Position numbers and translations under genes: made by a program | Assembly: GCA_900320925.1 (NCBI GenBank) | Contig: ONUD01000187.1 | Span: 1 to 17,748, forward strand | Reading direction: 5' to 3' | DNA length: 17,748 nt | Source of the DNA: an uncultured Eubacteriales bacterium | GTDB taxonomy: Bacteria; Bacillota; Clostridia; Oscillospirales; Acutalibacteraceae | Notes under the pieces: generated by a model | Databases searched by the model: none | What the model saw: the letters and a program-made list of their open reading frames with translations, nothing else | Told to the model about the DNA's origin: nothing | Shown: positions 6,971 through 14,565 of the stretch, piece by piece | How positions within the stretch are numbered: the first letter of the stretch is position 1 | Layout of the letters: every line of letters starts with the position of its first letter

Positions 6971-8956
6971 ATGAACATCGAAAAGGCCAAAACCGAAGCG
7001 GACAGTCTGAGACAACAGATTCTTTACCACAATGACAGGTATTATAATCAGGATTCCCCCGAAATCAGCGACTATGAATATGATAGGCTCCTGAAACGGC
7101 TGGAGGACATCGAACGGGAATTTCCCGCACTTGTCACGCCTGACTCTCCTACCCAAAAGGTCGGCGGTCAGGCAGGAGCCAAGTTTTCTCCCGTAGAGCA
7201 TACCGTGCCGATGGAAAGCCTGCACGACTCCTTTTCCCATGAGGAAATCCGGGAATTTGCCGAACGTGTCGGCGGTGCGGTACTGGTGGCAGAACCCAAA
7301 ATTGACGGCTTGTCGGTTTCGGCGGAATACAGGAACGGTATTTTTGTCAGAGGCTCCACGAGAGGGGACGGGCATATCGGAGAGGATATTACCGACAACC
7401 TGAAAACCATCCGCTCCCTGCCGATGAAGCTGAAAAAAGCCGTGCCATATCTGGAGGTCAGGGGCGAGGTATATATGTCGGTGGAGGTGTTTGAAAGGCT
7501 GGTCGCACAGCAGGAGGAAAATGACGAAAAGCCGTTCAAAAATCCCCGCAATGCCGCCGCCGGCTCCCTAAGGCAGAAAGATGCCAACATCACCAAACAA
7601 AGACAGCTTGACATCTTTATTTTCAATATCCAGCAAATAGAGGGAGAAACCCTGACAAGCCATGTACAATCATTGGAATATCTGAAAGAACTGGGCTTTA
7701 CCCCTCTGCCATTCTATTATCAATGCCATAATGCGGAGGAAGTGGTCGAAAAAATCGAAGCAATCGGCAGTAAAAGAGGGGAGCTTCCCTTCCAGATTGA
7801 CGGAGCTGTCATCAAGGTAGACGATTTTGCCAAGCGTGAGGAACTGGGAAGCACCTCCAAATTTCCGAAATGGGCAGAAGCCTATAAATACCCTCCCGAA
7901 GAAAAAGCAACCGAACTGCTGGATATTGAAATCAATGTCGGCAGGACAGGCGTTCTGACACCCACCGCTATTTTTGCCCCCGTTACACTGGCAGGCACTA
8001 CTGTCAGCCGTGCCGTCCTCCATAATGAAGATTTTATCAAAGAAAAGGATATCCGTATCGGTGATACGGTCATTCTCCGCAAGGCAGGAGAAATTATTCC
8101 CGAAGTAGTGGCGGTTGCCGCCCACAAAGAGGGTTCTGCACCGTTCACGATGCCAAAAGTCTGTCCGTCCTGCGGTTCGCCCGTAGCATATGAAAACGGG
8201 GAGGCTGCCCTGCGTTGTACCAATACAGACTGTCCCGCACAGCTCATGCGGCACATGATTCACTTTGTTTCCCGTGATGCCATGGACATTGACGGTCTGG
8301 GCGAAAAAGTTCTGCGTGCCATGGTGGACAACCATCTGATTACCTCCCCGATGGATTTGTACAGGCTCACAATGGAAGATATTATGACACTGGACAAGAA
8401 AAAGCAACAATCTGCCACTAATCTGGTCAATGCGATTGCAAAGTCAAAATCCAATGATTTGTACAGAATTGTCTTTGCGTTAGGTATCCGGCATATCGGA
8501 CAGAAAGCCGCCAAACTGCTGGCAGACCGTTTTCGTACACTGGATAAGATTGCCGCGGCTTCCATAGAAGAAATTGCTTCCATTGAGGGATTTGGAGAAA
8601 TTATGGCAGAAAGTGTATACTCCTACTTTCAGCTTGACGAAAGCAAAAAGCTGGTGGAAGAAATCAAAACCCTCGGTATCAATACCGAAAATCTCTCCGC
8701 CCCTCAAACCATGGATGAAAACAATGCCTTCTTTGGCAAGACTTTCGTCATTACTGGTACCCTGCCGACTTACAAGCGTTCAGAAGCTGCCGCTATGATT
8801 GAAAGTATGGGCGGCAAGGTAGCTTCCGCCGTGTCAAAGAAAACGGACTATGTGCTGGCAGGCGAGGAAGCAGGCTCCAAGCTGACCAAAGCACAGGCTC
8901 TGGGGATTACCATCATAGATGAAGCGGAATTTGAAACGATGAGGAAACCGCAATGA
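6971..8956 (+). CDS. ligA: NAD-dependent DNA ligase
   Basis: LigA seals nicks in DNA during replication and repair using NAD+. The 661-residue product has the family's full length and order of domains: an N-terminal Ia domain with conserved YHNDRYYNQDSPEISDYEYD, an adenylation domain with the KIDG motif (catalytic Lys about 110), an OB fold, a four-Cys zinc finger (Cys at about 398, 401, 416, 421), helix-hairpin-helix repeats (about 440-570) and a C-terminal BRCT domain (about 590-658, NAFFGKTFVITGTLPTYKRS). The ATG at 6971 is preferred over one at 6962, because AAAGGA lies about nine bases before 6971 but abuts 6962. The stop codon overlaps the start of the CLC gene by ATGA, so the two should be translationally coupled. 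Confidence 0.98.
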   Translation: MNIEKAKTEADSLRQQILYHNDRYYNQDSPEISDYEYDRLLKRLEDIEREFPALVTPDSPTQKVGGQAGAKFSPVEHTVPMESLHDSFSHEEIREFAERVGGAVLVAEPKIDGLSVSAEYRNGIFVRGSTRGDGHIGEDITDNLKTIRSLPMKLKKAVPYLEVRGEVYMSVEVFERLVAQQEENDEKPFKNPRNAAAGSLRQKDANITKQRQLDIFIFNIQQIEGETLTSHVQSLEYLKELGFTPLPFYYQCHNAEEVVEKIEAIGSKRGELPFQIDGAVIKVDDFAKREELGSTSKFPKWAEAYKYPPEEKATELLDIEINVGRTGVLTPTAIFAPVTLAGTTVSRAVLHNEDFIKEKDIRIGDTVILRKAGEIIPEVVAVAAHKEGSAPFTMPKVCPSCGSPVAYENGEAALRCTNTDCPAQLMRHMIHFVSRDAMDIDGLGEKVLRAMVDNHLITSPMDLYRLTMEDIMTLDKKKQQSATNLVNAIAKSKSNDLYRIVFALGIRHIGQKAAKLLADRFRTLDKIAAASIEEIASIEGFGEIMAESVYSYFQLDESKKLVEEIKTLGINTENLSAPQTMDENNAFFGKTFVITGTLPTYKRSEAAAMIESMGGKVASAVSKKTDYVLAGEEAGSKLTKAQALGITIIDEAEFETMRKPQ

Positions 8957-10224
8957 AGCTTGCTAAAAAATTTCTTCATGCCTACACCCACAAGGCAGTG
9001 AACCATATTGTCAAATTCCTGAAATGGACGGTTATCTCCATTGTGACAGGACTGGTGGTGGGAGCTTTCAGTACCTTTTTTGCCTTTTGCATGAACACCG
9101 CAACGGAATATCGAATCGCCAATGATTATATCATCTGTTTTCTGCCGATGGCGGGGATTGTGACCATCTTCTTGTACAGCGTTTTCAAATACAAAAATGA
9201 CAAAGGCACGAATCTGGTATTATCCACGATTCATGCCAAAAGTGAACTGCCCCTGCGAATGGCACCGCTGATTTTTGTTGCCACGGTACTGACACACTTG
9301 TTCGGCGGCTCGGCAGGACGTGAAGGTGCGGCTTTGCAGCTCGGCGGCAGTCTTGCCAACCAGCTCGGCAGATGGTTCCGTCTGGACGATGCCGATAAAA
9401 GAGTAGTAGTGCTGTGCGGCATGAGTGCGGCATTCTCCGCCGTATTCGGTACGCCCATGGCGGCGGCTCTGTTTTCACTGGAAGTGGTCAGTATCGGTAT
9501 CATGTATTATGCCGCATTGGTGCCGTGTGTATTTTCCTCGCTGATTGCCGTCAATTTTGCCGTGAGCTTCGGTGTCAGTGAAAGCGATTTCAAACCCCTG
9601 ACCTTCCCCGACATCACCCTATGGAGCTCCGTGGAAACCGTCATTCTTTCCCTGCTGTGTGCGGTGCTGAGCATTGTATTCATCGTTGTCATGCACCAGA
9701 CAGGAGATGTATTCCGCAAGTACCTGAAAAACCCCTATATCCGCATTTTTGCGGCAGGCTGTGCCATCGTGGTGCTGACATTCCTGACAGGCTCCAGAGA
9801 TTACAACGGTACGGGCATGACCGTGATTTTCCGTGCATTGGACGGTCATGCCGTTTGGTATGCCTTTCTGCTGAAAATCGTGTTCACCGCTATCACCATT
9901 GAAGCAGGCTTCCGCGGAGGAGAAATTGTACCGTCCTTTTTCATTGGTGCCACATTCGGATGCTGTTTCGGTCAGTTAGTCGGATTTTCCCCGTCAGCGT
10001 GTGCGGCAATCGGACTGATTGCCATGTTCTGCGGTGTCACAAACTGTCCGATTACCTCTCTGCTTCTCAGTTTTGAACTGTTCGGGGCAGGAGGGATCCC
10101 CTACTTTATGATATGCGTGGCGGTCAGCTACTTTATGTCCGGCTACTACGGTCTTTACAAGGAACAAACCATCGTCTATTCCAAGTACCGCACCAAGTTC
10201 CTGAACCGTAAAACCAGACAGTAA
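8953..10224 (+). CDS. CLC-family anion transporter, probably a CLC-F type fluoride/proton antiporter
   Basis: This 423-residue membrane protein has the multi-helix CLC fold. Visible marks are GGSAGREGAALQLGG (about 119-132) with the gating glutamate E124 in GREG, the GMSAAFSAVFGTPMAAALF segment (156-174), GGEIVPSFFIGATFG (322-336), and a C-terminal SGYYGLY carrying the conserved tyrosine. The usual chloride-channel signatures GSGIP and GREGP are absent; the GREG followed by A/T and Q-L/M-G pattern is what I recall for the fluoride-exporting CLC-F clade. Substrate is therefore inferred. It starts inside the ligA stop (ATGA) with GAGG eight bases upstream. No fluoride riboswitch is visible before the operon. 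The gene ends two bases from the opposing mrnC stop codon. Confidence 0.9.
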   Translation: MKLAKKFLHAYTHKAVNHIVKFLKWTVISIVTGLVVGAFSTFFAFCMNTATEYRIANDYIICFLPMAGIVTIFLYSVFKYKNDKGTNLVLSTIHAKSELPLRMAPLIFVATVLTHLFGGSAGREGAALQLGGSLANQLGRWFRLDDADKRVVVLCGMSAAFSAVFGTPMAAALFSLEVVSIGIMYYAALVPCVFSSLIAVNFAVSFGVSESDFKPLTFPDITLWSSVETVILSLLCAVLSIVFIVVMHQTGDVFRKYLKNPYIRIFAAGCAIVVLTFLTGSRDYNGTGMTVIFRALDGHAVWYAFLLKIVFTAITIEAGFRGGEIVPSFFIGATFGCCFGQLVGFSPSACAAIGLIAMFCGVTNCPITSLLLSFELFGAGGIPYFMICVAVSYFMSGYYGLYKEQTIVYSKYRTKFLNRKTRQ

Positions 10225-10226
10225 GC

Positions 10227-10607
10227 CTATGCATTCCTCATGGAAAAAAGTTCTCGTATGCGGTCAATCCTGCCCGAAAGATAGAGGTAGCCAAACAGAG
10301 CCTCAAGTCCCGTGGCATAGTGGTATTCCTGTGTACGCTTGTGGGCATGGGCAGTATGGGCATTCCTGCCACGGCGGAACACATCGCCTTCTTCCTCCGT
10401 CAGAAACGGCTCTATTGTCTGAAAGAGAGCCGCCTGTGCCTCACAACGCACACGCTCCACTTTCAAAGCATTGAGTGCCTTGACAGGCTGATTGGCAGAA
10501 CAGACAATTTCCTCTCTGACAAACAGGTCATACACCCCATCACCAATAAAAGCCAGTGTCAGCGGACTGAGCTGTTTCGGGTCACATTCATATTCTGTCA
10601 AACGCAT
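10227..10607 (-). CDS. mrnC: Mini-ribonuclease III
   Basis: Mini-III is an RNase III-fold dimer without a double-strand RNA-binding domain; in Bacillus it matures 23S rRNA ends. The 126-residue product has the usual short length. LTLAFIGDGVYDLFVRE carries the metal-binding acidic residues (D23, D27), RGRNAH with the following basic stretch is the conserved RNA-contact region, and YATGLEALFGYLYLSGR carries the second catalytic acidic position (E102). The start ATG at 10607 lies five bases beyond the obgE stop, so it is the last gene of the rplU operon. In many Bacillota mrnC sits beside cysS instead; here it is grouped with ribosome assembly factors, which fits its role. Its 3' end converges on the CLC gene. 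Confidence 0.95.
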   Translation of the reverse strand: MRLTEYECDPKQLSPLTLAFIGDGVYDLFVREEIVCSANQPVKALNALKVERVRCEAQAALFQTIEPFLTEEEGDVFRRGRNAHTAHAHKRTQEYHYATGLEALFGYLYLSGRIDRIRELFSMRNA

Positions 10608-10612
10608 GGCAC

Positions 10613-11884
10613 TTACTCCACAAATTCAAATTCTATATCGTACATACTGACCGTATCTCCCTCCTGAATCCCCGCTTCCTTGAGTGCCTCAATGACACCC
10701 GAATGGATGAGTACCCTCTGGAAATATTGCAGTGACTCCGAGTCATCAAAGTTGATGCCCCTCAGCACCCTTAACAGCCATTCTCCCTCTACAAAATAGA
10801 CACCGTCATGGTTGGTAATATTCACTGCCTGTTTCTGCACATCCTCCACAGGCATGACAGGTGCTTCCTCCCGTTCGTATCGGGTGATCGGCGGCAGCTT
10901 GGAAAGCTGTTCCTGTATGGCTTTCAGGAGAGGTTCTGTTTCATAGGCGATTGCCGCCATGATGGGAAAGAATTGGTAGCCCCTGCTTTCCACGTACTGA
11001 CGGAACTCCTCCACCTTATCGTCATCCGTCAGGTCACACTTGTTGCCTGCCACGATCATAGGTCTTTCTGCCAGTTCGGGATTGAACTTTTGCAGTTCTC
11101 TGTTAATGGTTTCAAAATCCTCTTTCGGGTCACGTCCCTCACTGCCCGAAACGTCCACCATATGCACGAGAAGCCGACAGCGTTCCACATGACGCAGGAA
11201 TTGATGTCCCAGTCCCAACCCCTCATTTGCCCCCTCTATCAGTCCTGGAATATCTGCCATGACAAAGGAAGAACCCTCCCCCATTCTCACCACGCCCAGA
11301 ACAGGCGTAATGGTGGTAAAGTGGTAATTCCCGATGATGGGCTTTGCTTCACTGACAACCGAAATCAGCGTGGATTTCCCGACATTCGGGAAACCGACAA
11401 TGCCCACATCTGCCAGCAGTTTGAGTTCCAACTGCACGTCATAGGCTTCTCCGGGCATACCGGGTTTGGCAAAACGGGGCGTTTGCCTTGTAGGGGTCGC
11501 AAAGTGGGGATTCCCCCAGCCGCCCTTGCCGCCTTTGGCAACAATGACAGGCTCTCGGTCAGAGATGTCTGCCAATATCCTGCCGGTTTCCGCTTCCCTG
11601 ACAACCGTACCCATTGGCACACGGATGACCAGATCCGGTGCTTTTTTGCCGTTGCAGCGGCCGCCCCTGCCGTTTTCCCCTTTGGGAGCCACATACTTTC
11701 TCTTATAGCGGAAATCCGCCAGTGTGGAAAGGTTGGTATCTGCCTGAAAGACAATATTGCCGCCGCGTCCTCCGTCACCGCCGTCAGGTCCTCCCGATGC
11801 CACATACTTTTCCCGATGGAACGTCACCGCTCCGTCACCGCCGTCACCTGCTTTGATAAAAATTTTCGCTGTATCTACAAACAT
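10613..11884 (-). CDS. obgE: Obg-family GTPase, 50S assembly and stress factor
   Basis: ObgE is an essential GTPase that binds the large ribosomal subunit during late assembly and links growth to GTP/ppGpp levels. The 423-residue product has the glycine-rich Obg fold (1-158, GDGGDGAVTFHREKYVASGG and repeats), a G domain with G1 GFPNVGKST (164-172), G3 DIPG (211-214) and G4 NKCD (281-284), and a C-terminal OCT domain (about 350-423), which is typical of Gram-positive members. The ATG at 11884 has GGGAGG seven bases before it. A strong hairpin with a U run stands just 18 bases upstream, between it and rpmA, and no promoter fits between them; expression thus depends on read-through from rplU or another unseen start. 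Confidence 0.98.
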   Translation of the reverse strand: MFVDTAKIFIKAGDGGDGAVTFHREKYVASGGPDGGDGGRGGNIVFQADTNLSTLADFRYKRKYVAPKGENGRGGRCNGKKAPDLVIRVPMGTVVREAETGRILADISDREPVIVAKGGKGGWGNPHFATPTRQTPRFAKPGMPGEAYDVQLELKLLADVGIVGFPNVGKSTLISVVSEAKPIIGNYHFTTITPVLGVVRMGEGSSFVMADIPGLIEGANEGLGLGHQFLRHVERCRLLVHMVDVSGSEGRDPKEDFETINRELQKFNPELAERPMIVAGNKCDLTDDDKVEEFRQYVESRGYQFFPIMAAIAYETEPLLKAIQEQLSKLPPITRYEREEAPVMPVEDVQKQAVNITNHDGVYFVEGEWLLRVLRGINFDDSESLQYFQRVLIHSGVIEALKEAGIQEGDTVSMYDIEFEFVE

Positions 11885-11901
11885 TCCTGTCCCTCCCTAT
11901 C

Positions 11902-11934
11902 AAAAAAGGACTTCGACAAATGCCGAAGTCCTTT
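11902..11934 (-). terminator. Strong hairpin terminator between rpmA and obgE
   Basis: Eleven perfect pairs form between aaaggacttcg (11905-11915) and cgaagtccttt (11924-11934) with an eight-base loop; in the minus direction the stem runs into TTTTTTG. It lies 17 bases after the rpmA stop and 18 before the obgE start, so it would split the operon into a highly expressed ribosomal-protein part and a less expressed obgE-mrnC part. Confidence 0.88.
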
Positions 11935-11950
11935 CCTCTTTCCGTCACAA

Positions 11951-12232
11951 TCACTCAGCAGCATATACCGAAACCTGTTTACGGTCACGGCCTACACGCT
12001 CGAACTTGACATTTCCGTCAATCAGAGCAAAGAGTGAGTCATCAGAACCACGTCCGACATTGTTGCCGGGATGGATATGGGTACCACGCTGTTTGACGAG
12101 GATATTGCCTGCCAGTACAAACTGACCGTCAGCCCGTTTGGTACCAAGACGCTTGGATTCGGAATCACGTCCGTTTTTGGTTGAACCGCCGCCCTTTTTG
12201 TGAGCGAACAACTGGATATTGATGTTAAGCAT
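11951..12232 (-). CDS. rpmA: 50S ribosomal protein L27 (Prp-processed precursor)
   Basis: L27 reaches toward the peptidyl transferase centre and stabilises tRNA there. The 93-residue product starts MLNINIQLFAHKKGGGSTKN: this is the Firmicutes-type N-terminal extension that the Prp protease removes after F9 to expose AHKKGGG, the functional N terminus. The rest (RDSESKRLGTKRADGQFVLA, and PGNNVGRGSDDSLFA near the middle) is the standard L27 body. The frame extends upstream to 12253 but the ATG at 12232 is chosen, as GGAGG lies about nine bases upstream and the residue pattern fits the cleavage motif. prp ends four bases before it. Confidence 0.97.
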   Translation of the reverse strand: MLNINIQLFAHKKGGGSTKNGRDSESKRLGTKRADGQFVLAGNILVKQRGTHIHPGNNVGRGSDDSLFALIDGNVKFERVGRDRKQVSVYAAE

Positions 12233-12236
12233 TTTG

Positions 12237-12557
12237 TTACACCTCCGTATCAATGACTTTCAAACATTCAGGGTATTGCTCCTCTGTCTGCCGCAGATGG
12301 AGCCGAAAGCCTTTCAGCACATCACTGCATTTCACGGCATCCTCTTCAGACACCCGTACATACATTTCCCCGTCCTCTGCACGAGCTTCCGCACGGGCAG
12401 CGATTACTTCCGTAATCGTATTGGCTGTCATGTATGCTGCCGATGAGACGAAAGCACACAACACGTCCTTTCCGGACTCGTCCATGCCGGCGTGTCCCGT
12501 CACATGGAAGCCTTGTATCGTCCCATCCGTTCCCACAAGGAACCTTGCCAGAATCAT
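12237..12557 (-). CDS. prp: Ribosomal-processing cysteine protease Prp
   Basis: Prp removes the N-terminal extension of L27 in Bacillota and related phyla. The 106-residue product has the expected size and the catalytic pair: TGHAG with His22 and DVLCAFVS with Cys34, the same positions known for the Staphylococcus aureus enzyme. It starts inside the rplU stop codon (ATGA overlap at 12557-12554) and ends four bases before rpmA, the normal location between L21 and L27. The substrate motif QLFAHKKGG is present in the neighbouring rpmA product, so enzyme and substrate match. Confidence 0.97.
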   Translation of the reverse strand: MILARFLVGTDGTIQGFHVTGHAGMDESGKDVLCAFVSSAAYMTANTITEVIAARAEARAEDGEMYVRVSEEDAVKCSDVLKGFRLHLRQTEEQYPECLKVIDTEV

Positions 12558-12862
12558 GCTTCAACAGACTGGATCTCAACCTTTGTATAGAACTGTCTGT
12601 GACCCATTTTGCGTTTGGAGCTTTTCTTAGGCTTATAAGTAAAGACCGTAATCTTCTTGCCTTTGGCAGTTTTCAGAACTTTGCCGGTCACCTTTGCCCC
12701 CTCCACATAGGGAGTCCCTGTTTTAAAGCCGTCGTCTGTGCTGACAGCGACCACTTTAAATTCCACTGTGGCATCGTCTTCCGCCTCAAGCTTCTCAACA
12801 TATACAACATCACCATTGGTAACTTTGTACTGTTTGCCGCCTGTTTCAATAATTGCGTACAT
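12554..12862 (-). CDS. rplU: 50S ribosomal protein L21
   Basis: L21 binds 23S rRNA in the large subunit. The 102-residue product begins MYAIIETGGKQYKVTNGDVV and contains the family's FKVVAV strand and the C-terminal KKSSKRKMGHRQFYTKVEI stretch. A GTG nine bases further upstream is in frame, but the ATG at 12862 gives the canonical start with AGGTAGGTG just before it. It is the first gene of the rplU-prp-rpmA-obgE-mrnC operon and follows a consensus promoter and a structured leader. Confidence 0.97.
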   Translation of the reverse strand: MYAIIETGGKQYKVTNGDVVYVEKLEAEDDATVEFKVVAVSTDDGFKTGTPYVEGAKVTGKVLKTAKGKKITVFTYKPKKSSKRKMGHRQFYTKVEIQSVEA

Positions 12863-12947
12863 TTTTTGCACCTACCTGTTCTCAATCAAGCTCGCTGCTG
12901 TAGGCGTGGCAAAGGCTGCCAACTTTCAAAAGCCCACAGTATGCGGC
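12863..12947 (-). ncRNA. Structured leader of rplU (candidate L21 leader)
   Basis: Between the predicted transcription start near 12947 and the rplU start the RNA can fold into an outer helix GTGGGC/GCCTAC (12937-12932 with 12905-12900) enclosing an inner helix GGCA/TGCC (12920-12917 with 12911-12908). Rfam describes an L21 leader with autoregulation before rplU in Bacillota; position and size agree. I matched it by eye only, so the family assignment is tentative. Confidence 0.6.
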
Positions 12948-12953
12948 TCTATC

Positions 12954-12982
12954 ATCATACCACATCATATTCTGCCTGTCAA
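12954..12982 (-). promoter_or_regulatory. Consensus promoter of the rplU operon
   Basis: On the minus strand TTGACA (12982-12977), a 17-base spacer and TATGAT (12959-12954), the same hexamer pair and spacing as the rpoB promoter. It lies immediately after the stop codon of the amidase-like gene. Confidence 0.88.
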
Positions 12983-12996
12983 GCAGATTTTTTCCA

Positions 12997-14328
12997 TCAA
13001 ACGGGCGATGTATAGCGTACACCGTAGGCACTGCACACACCTTTGGCAATGGCCTCACCGATTTCCACAGGATGATCGATCAGCCACTTGGCAATAGAGG
13101 GAACATCGTGGAAGTCCACTTCTACATAGACGGCAACGGCATCTGTCTTGTTCAGTTCTGCCAATTCGGGTCGTGCAATGATACCGTAGTCATAGCTTCC
13201 CGGGGTAATGCTCTGCACAGCCCGATAGATCGGCTCTGCCATGGACATGGCGACCGCACTCTTTCGGTACACCATGCACATTGTGCCATTAGACAAATAC
13301 CCCATCCCATGGGCATTCGTATGGATAGGCATATGCAGATCCGCATCCCAACGGTTGCTTTGCTCGATGCTGGTATACATATTCTGTCCTGCCGGTGCTT
13401 TTTTCACATCAAAACCGCACCGCTCCAGTGCCGCCTTGGCAGCTTCCGCAATACGGTTGCACTGTGCCATTTCATTGGTATTGCCGTAGGCATACAGATT
13501 CCCGTTCTGATTGGACGGACTCAGATACACCTTTTTCCCGACCTTGACAATGACACGACAGCTTTGTTCCACCCCGTTGTAAAGTCTGACCGTCACCCAT
13601 GCCGTACCTGTATTCACGGCAGTAAATTCTCCCGTCCAGTCTGTTTTAGTCATTTTCAGGATAGCACTGTTGCTGGAGCGGAATGTTCGCAGAGCGGCTC
13701 CTGTCCCATCGGGAACAATGGCACTCAAACGGACCGTTTCCCCCTTTTTCATCGTGATGACATGACGGGACAGCTCCACTTCTGACGGAGCTTGCTTCAC
13801 GGTCACACGGCAGCTTGCTTCCAGCCCGTTATACAGCTTGACAGTCACCCATGCCACTCCTCTTCTGACGGCCGTAAACTCTGCCGTCCAGTCGGTTTTT
13901 GTCATCTGGAGTACATGGCTGTTGCTGGTATAGAATTTTCTCACGGCCGCCGCCGTCCCTTCCGGTACAATGGCACTCAAACGGAAGCTCTCTCCGACAC
14001 CGAGTGTCAGGACAGACTTGCTGAGTTTCACCTCAGACGGTGCTTGTTTGACTGTCACCTTGCAGGAAGCCGCCTTTCCCTCTGCATTTTGGGCAGTCAC
14101 CGTTACCGTTCCGTTCTTTTTGCCGATCACCCTGCCTTCTGCTACATCGGCAATGCTGCTGTCGGACACGCTCCATGTCCCATCGGGAACATCCCCCAGC
14201 ACATAGGTTTCCCCCACACCGATACTCAGCACACTTTTCAGCAAATACGGCTGCTGTGAAGCAGCATAGCCTGTCACACTGCACGTCAGCAGCAAACCTA
14301 TCACCAATGCCAACCATTTTCGGAACAT
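12997..14328 (-). CDS. Secreted Ig-like domain N-acetylmuramoyl-L-alanine amidase-like protein
   Basis: The 443-residue product has a signal peptide (MFRKWLALVIGLLLTCSVTG, cleavage probably after YAA at about 23), three bacterial Ig-like (Big_2-type) domains at about 28-95, 96-179 and 180-263, and a C-terminal amidase_3-like domain from KVYLSPSNQ (267) to the end. Such enzymes cut the amide bond between MurNAc and the stem peptide in the cell wall. Candidate zinc ligands are E286 (TNE), H336 (PIHTNAHG) and E403 (VEVD). The usual first motif DPGHGG is replaced by SPSNQ, as in a clostridial subfamily I recall, so activity should not be assumed. The frame extends to 14493, but the ATG at 14328 has GGGGG seven bases upstream and yields the signal peptide. 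Confidence 0.88.
   Translation of the reverse strand: MFRKWLALVIGLLLTCSVTGYAASQQPYLLKSVLSIGVGETYVLGDVPDGTWSVSDSSIADVAEGRVIGKKNGTVTVTAQNAEGKAASCKVTVKQAPSEVKLSKSVLTLGVGESFRLSAIVPEGTAAAVRKFYTSNSHVLQMTKTDWTAEFTAVRRGVAWVTVKLYNGLEASCRVTVKQAPSEVELSRHVITMKKGETVRLSAIVPDGTGAALRTFRSSNSAILKMTKTDWTGEFTAVNTGTAWVTVRLYNGVEQSCRVIVKVGKKVYLSPSNQNGNLYAYGNTNEMAQCNRIAEAAKAALERCGFDVKKAPAGQNMYTSIEQSNRWDADLHMPIHTNAHGMGYLSNGTMCMVYRKSAVAMSMAEPIYRAVQSITPGSYDYGIIARPELAELNKTDAVAVYVEVDFHDVPSIAKWLIDHPVEIGEAIAKGVCSAYGVRYTSPV
13540..14043 (-). repeat. Tandem 252-bp duplication encoding Ig-like domains 2 and 3
   Basis: Two consecutive 84-codon units (14043-13792 and 13791-13540) encode very similar domains: both start APSEV, contain GESF/GETV-RLSAIVP-GT, then KMTKTDWT or QMTKTDWT, FTAV, TAWVTV or VAWVTV, LYNG and SCRV. 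The first Ig-like domain is more divergent. This looks like domain duplication within the gene. Confidence 0.85.
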
Positions 14329-14350
14329 ATCTTTTCCCCCTATCAAAACA

Positions 14351-14370
14351 GGGAACCCATACGGATTCCC
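14351..14370 (-). terminator. Weak hairpin before the amidase-like gene
   Basis: gggaa-c-cc (14351-14358) pairs with gg-a-ttccc (14363-14370) with one mismatch and a four-base loop; on the minus strand TGTTTTG follows. It lies just after the small membrane protein gene and could end or attenuate that transcript. Confidence 0.5.
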
Positions 14371-14377
14371 CTTTCTG

Positions 14378-14563
14378 TCAATGCCAATAGCCTTTGTTAT
14401 TGTAATAGCTGTCATCAGACAAATCGGCATGACGGTCATGCTCCAAATCATTGCCGCTGATTTTGAACATCCCGCTGCCGGCCGTGTAGTCATGGTTAGC
14501 AGACCGTACCCTGACCACTGCCCCTATTACCACGATAGCTCCCAACAATATCCAACCCCACAT
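14378..14563 (-). CDS. Small single-helix membrane protein, unknown
   Basis: A 61-residue product starts MWGWILLGAIVVIGAVVRVR: a hydrophobic helix at about 2-18 followed by Arg residues, then a polar, Asp/His/Tyr-rich tail (LEHDRHADLSDDSYYNNKGY) that should lie in the cytoplasm by the positive-inside rule. I do not recognise a family. The ATG at 14563 is two bases after the upstream stop codon, but AAAGG is about eleven bases away; a TTG at 14569, overlapping that stop, is better spaced from AAAGG and would add MT. The tight spacing suggests co-translation with the P-loop gene. It could be a real small protein; coding support is mainly position and composition. Confidence 0.6.
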   Translation of the reverse strand: MWGWILLGAIVVIGAVVRVRSANHDYTAGSGMFKISGNDLEHDRHADLSDDSYYNNKGYWH

Positions 14564-14565
14564 GG

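Noticed and set aside
7670..8410. 246-codon minus-strand frame
   Set aside because: Antisense to the conserved middle of ligA.
10808..12037. 409-codon plus-strand frame
   Set aside because: Antisense to obgE and the end of rpmA; Cys/His-rich translation mirrors glycine-rich Obg codons and has no family.
13540..14043. CRISPR-like or mobile repeat
   Set aside because: The repetition is a protein domain duplication in frame within one gene, with no spacers or flanking inverted repeats.
13072..14259. Plus-strand frames at 13072-13785 and 13792-14259
   Set aside because: Antisense to the Ig-domain amidase; their internal repetition only mirrors the Ig-domain duplication.
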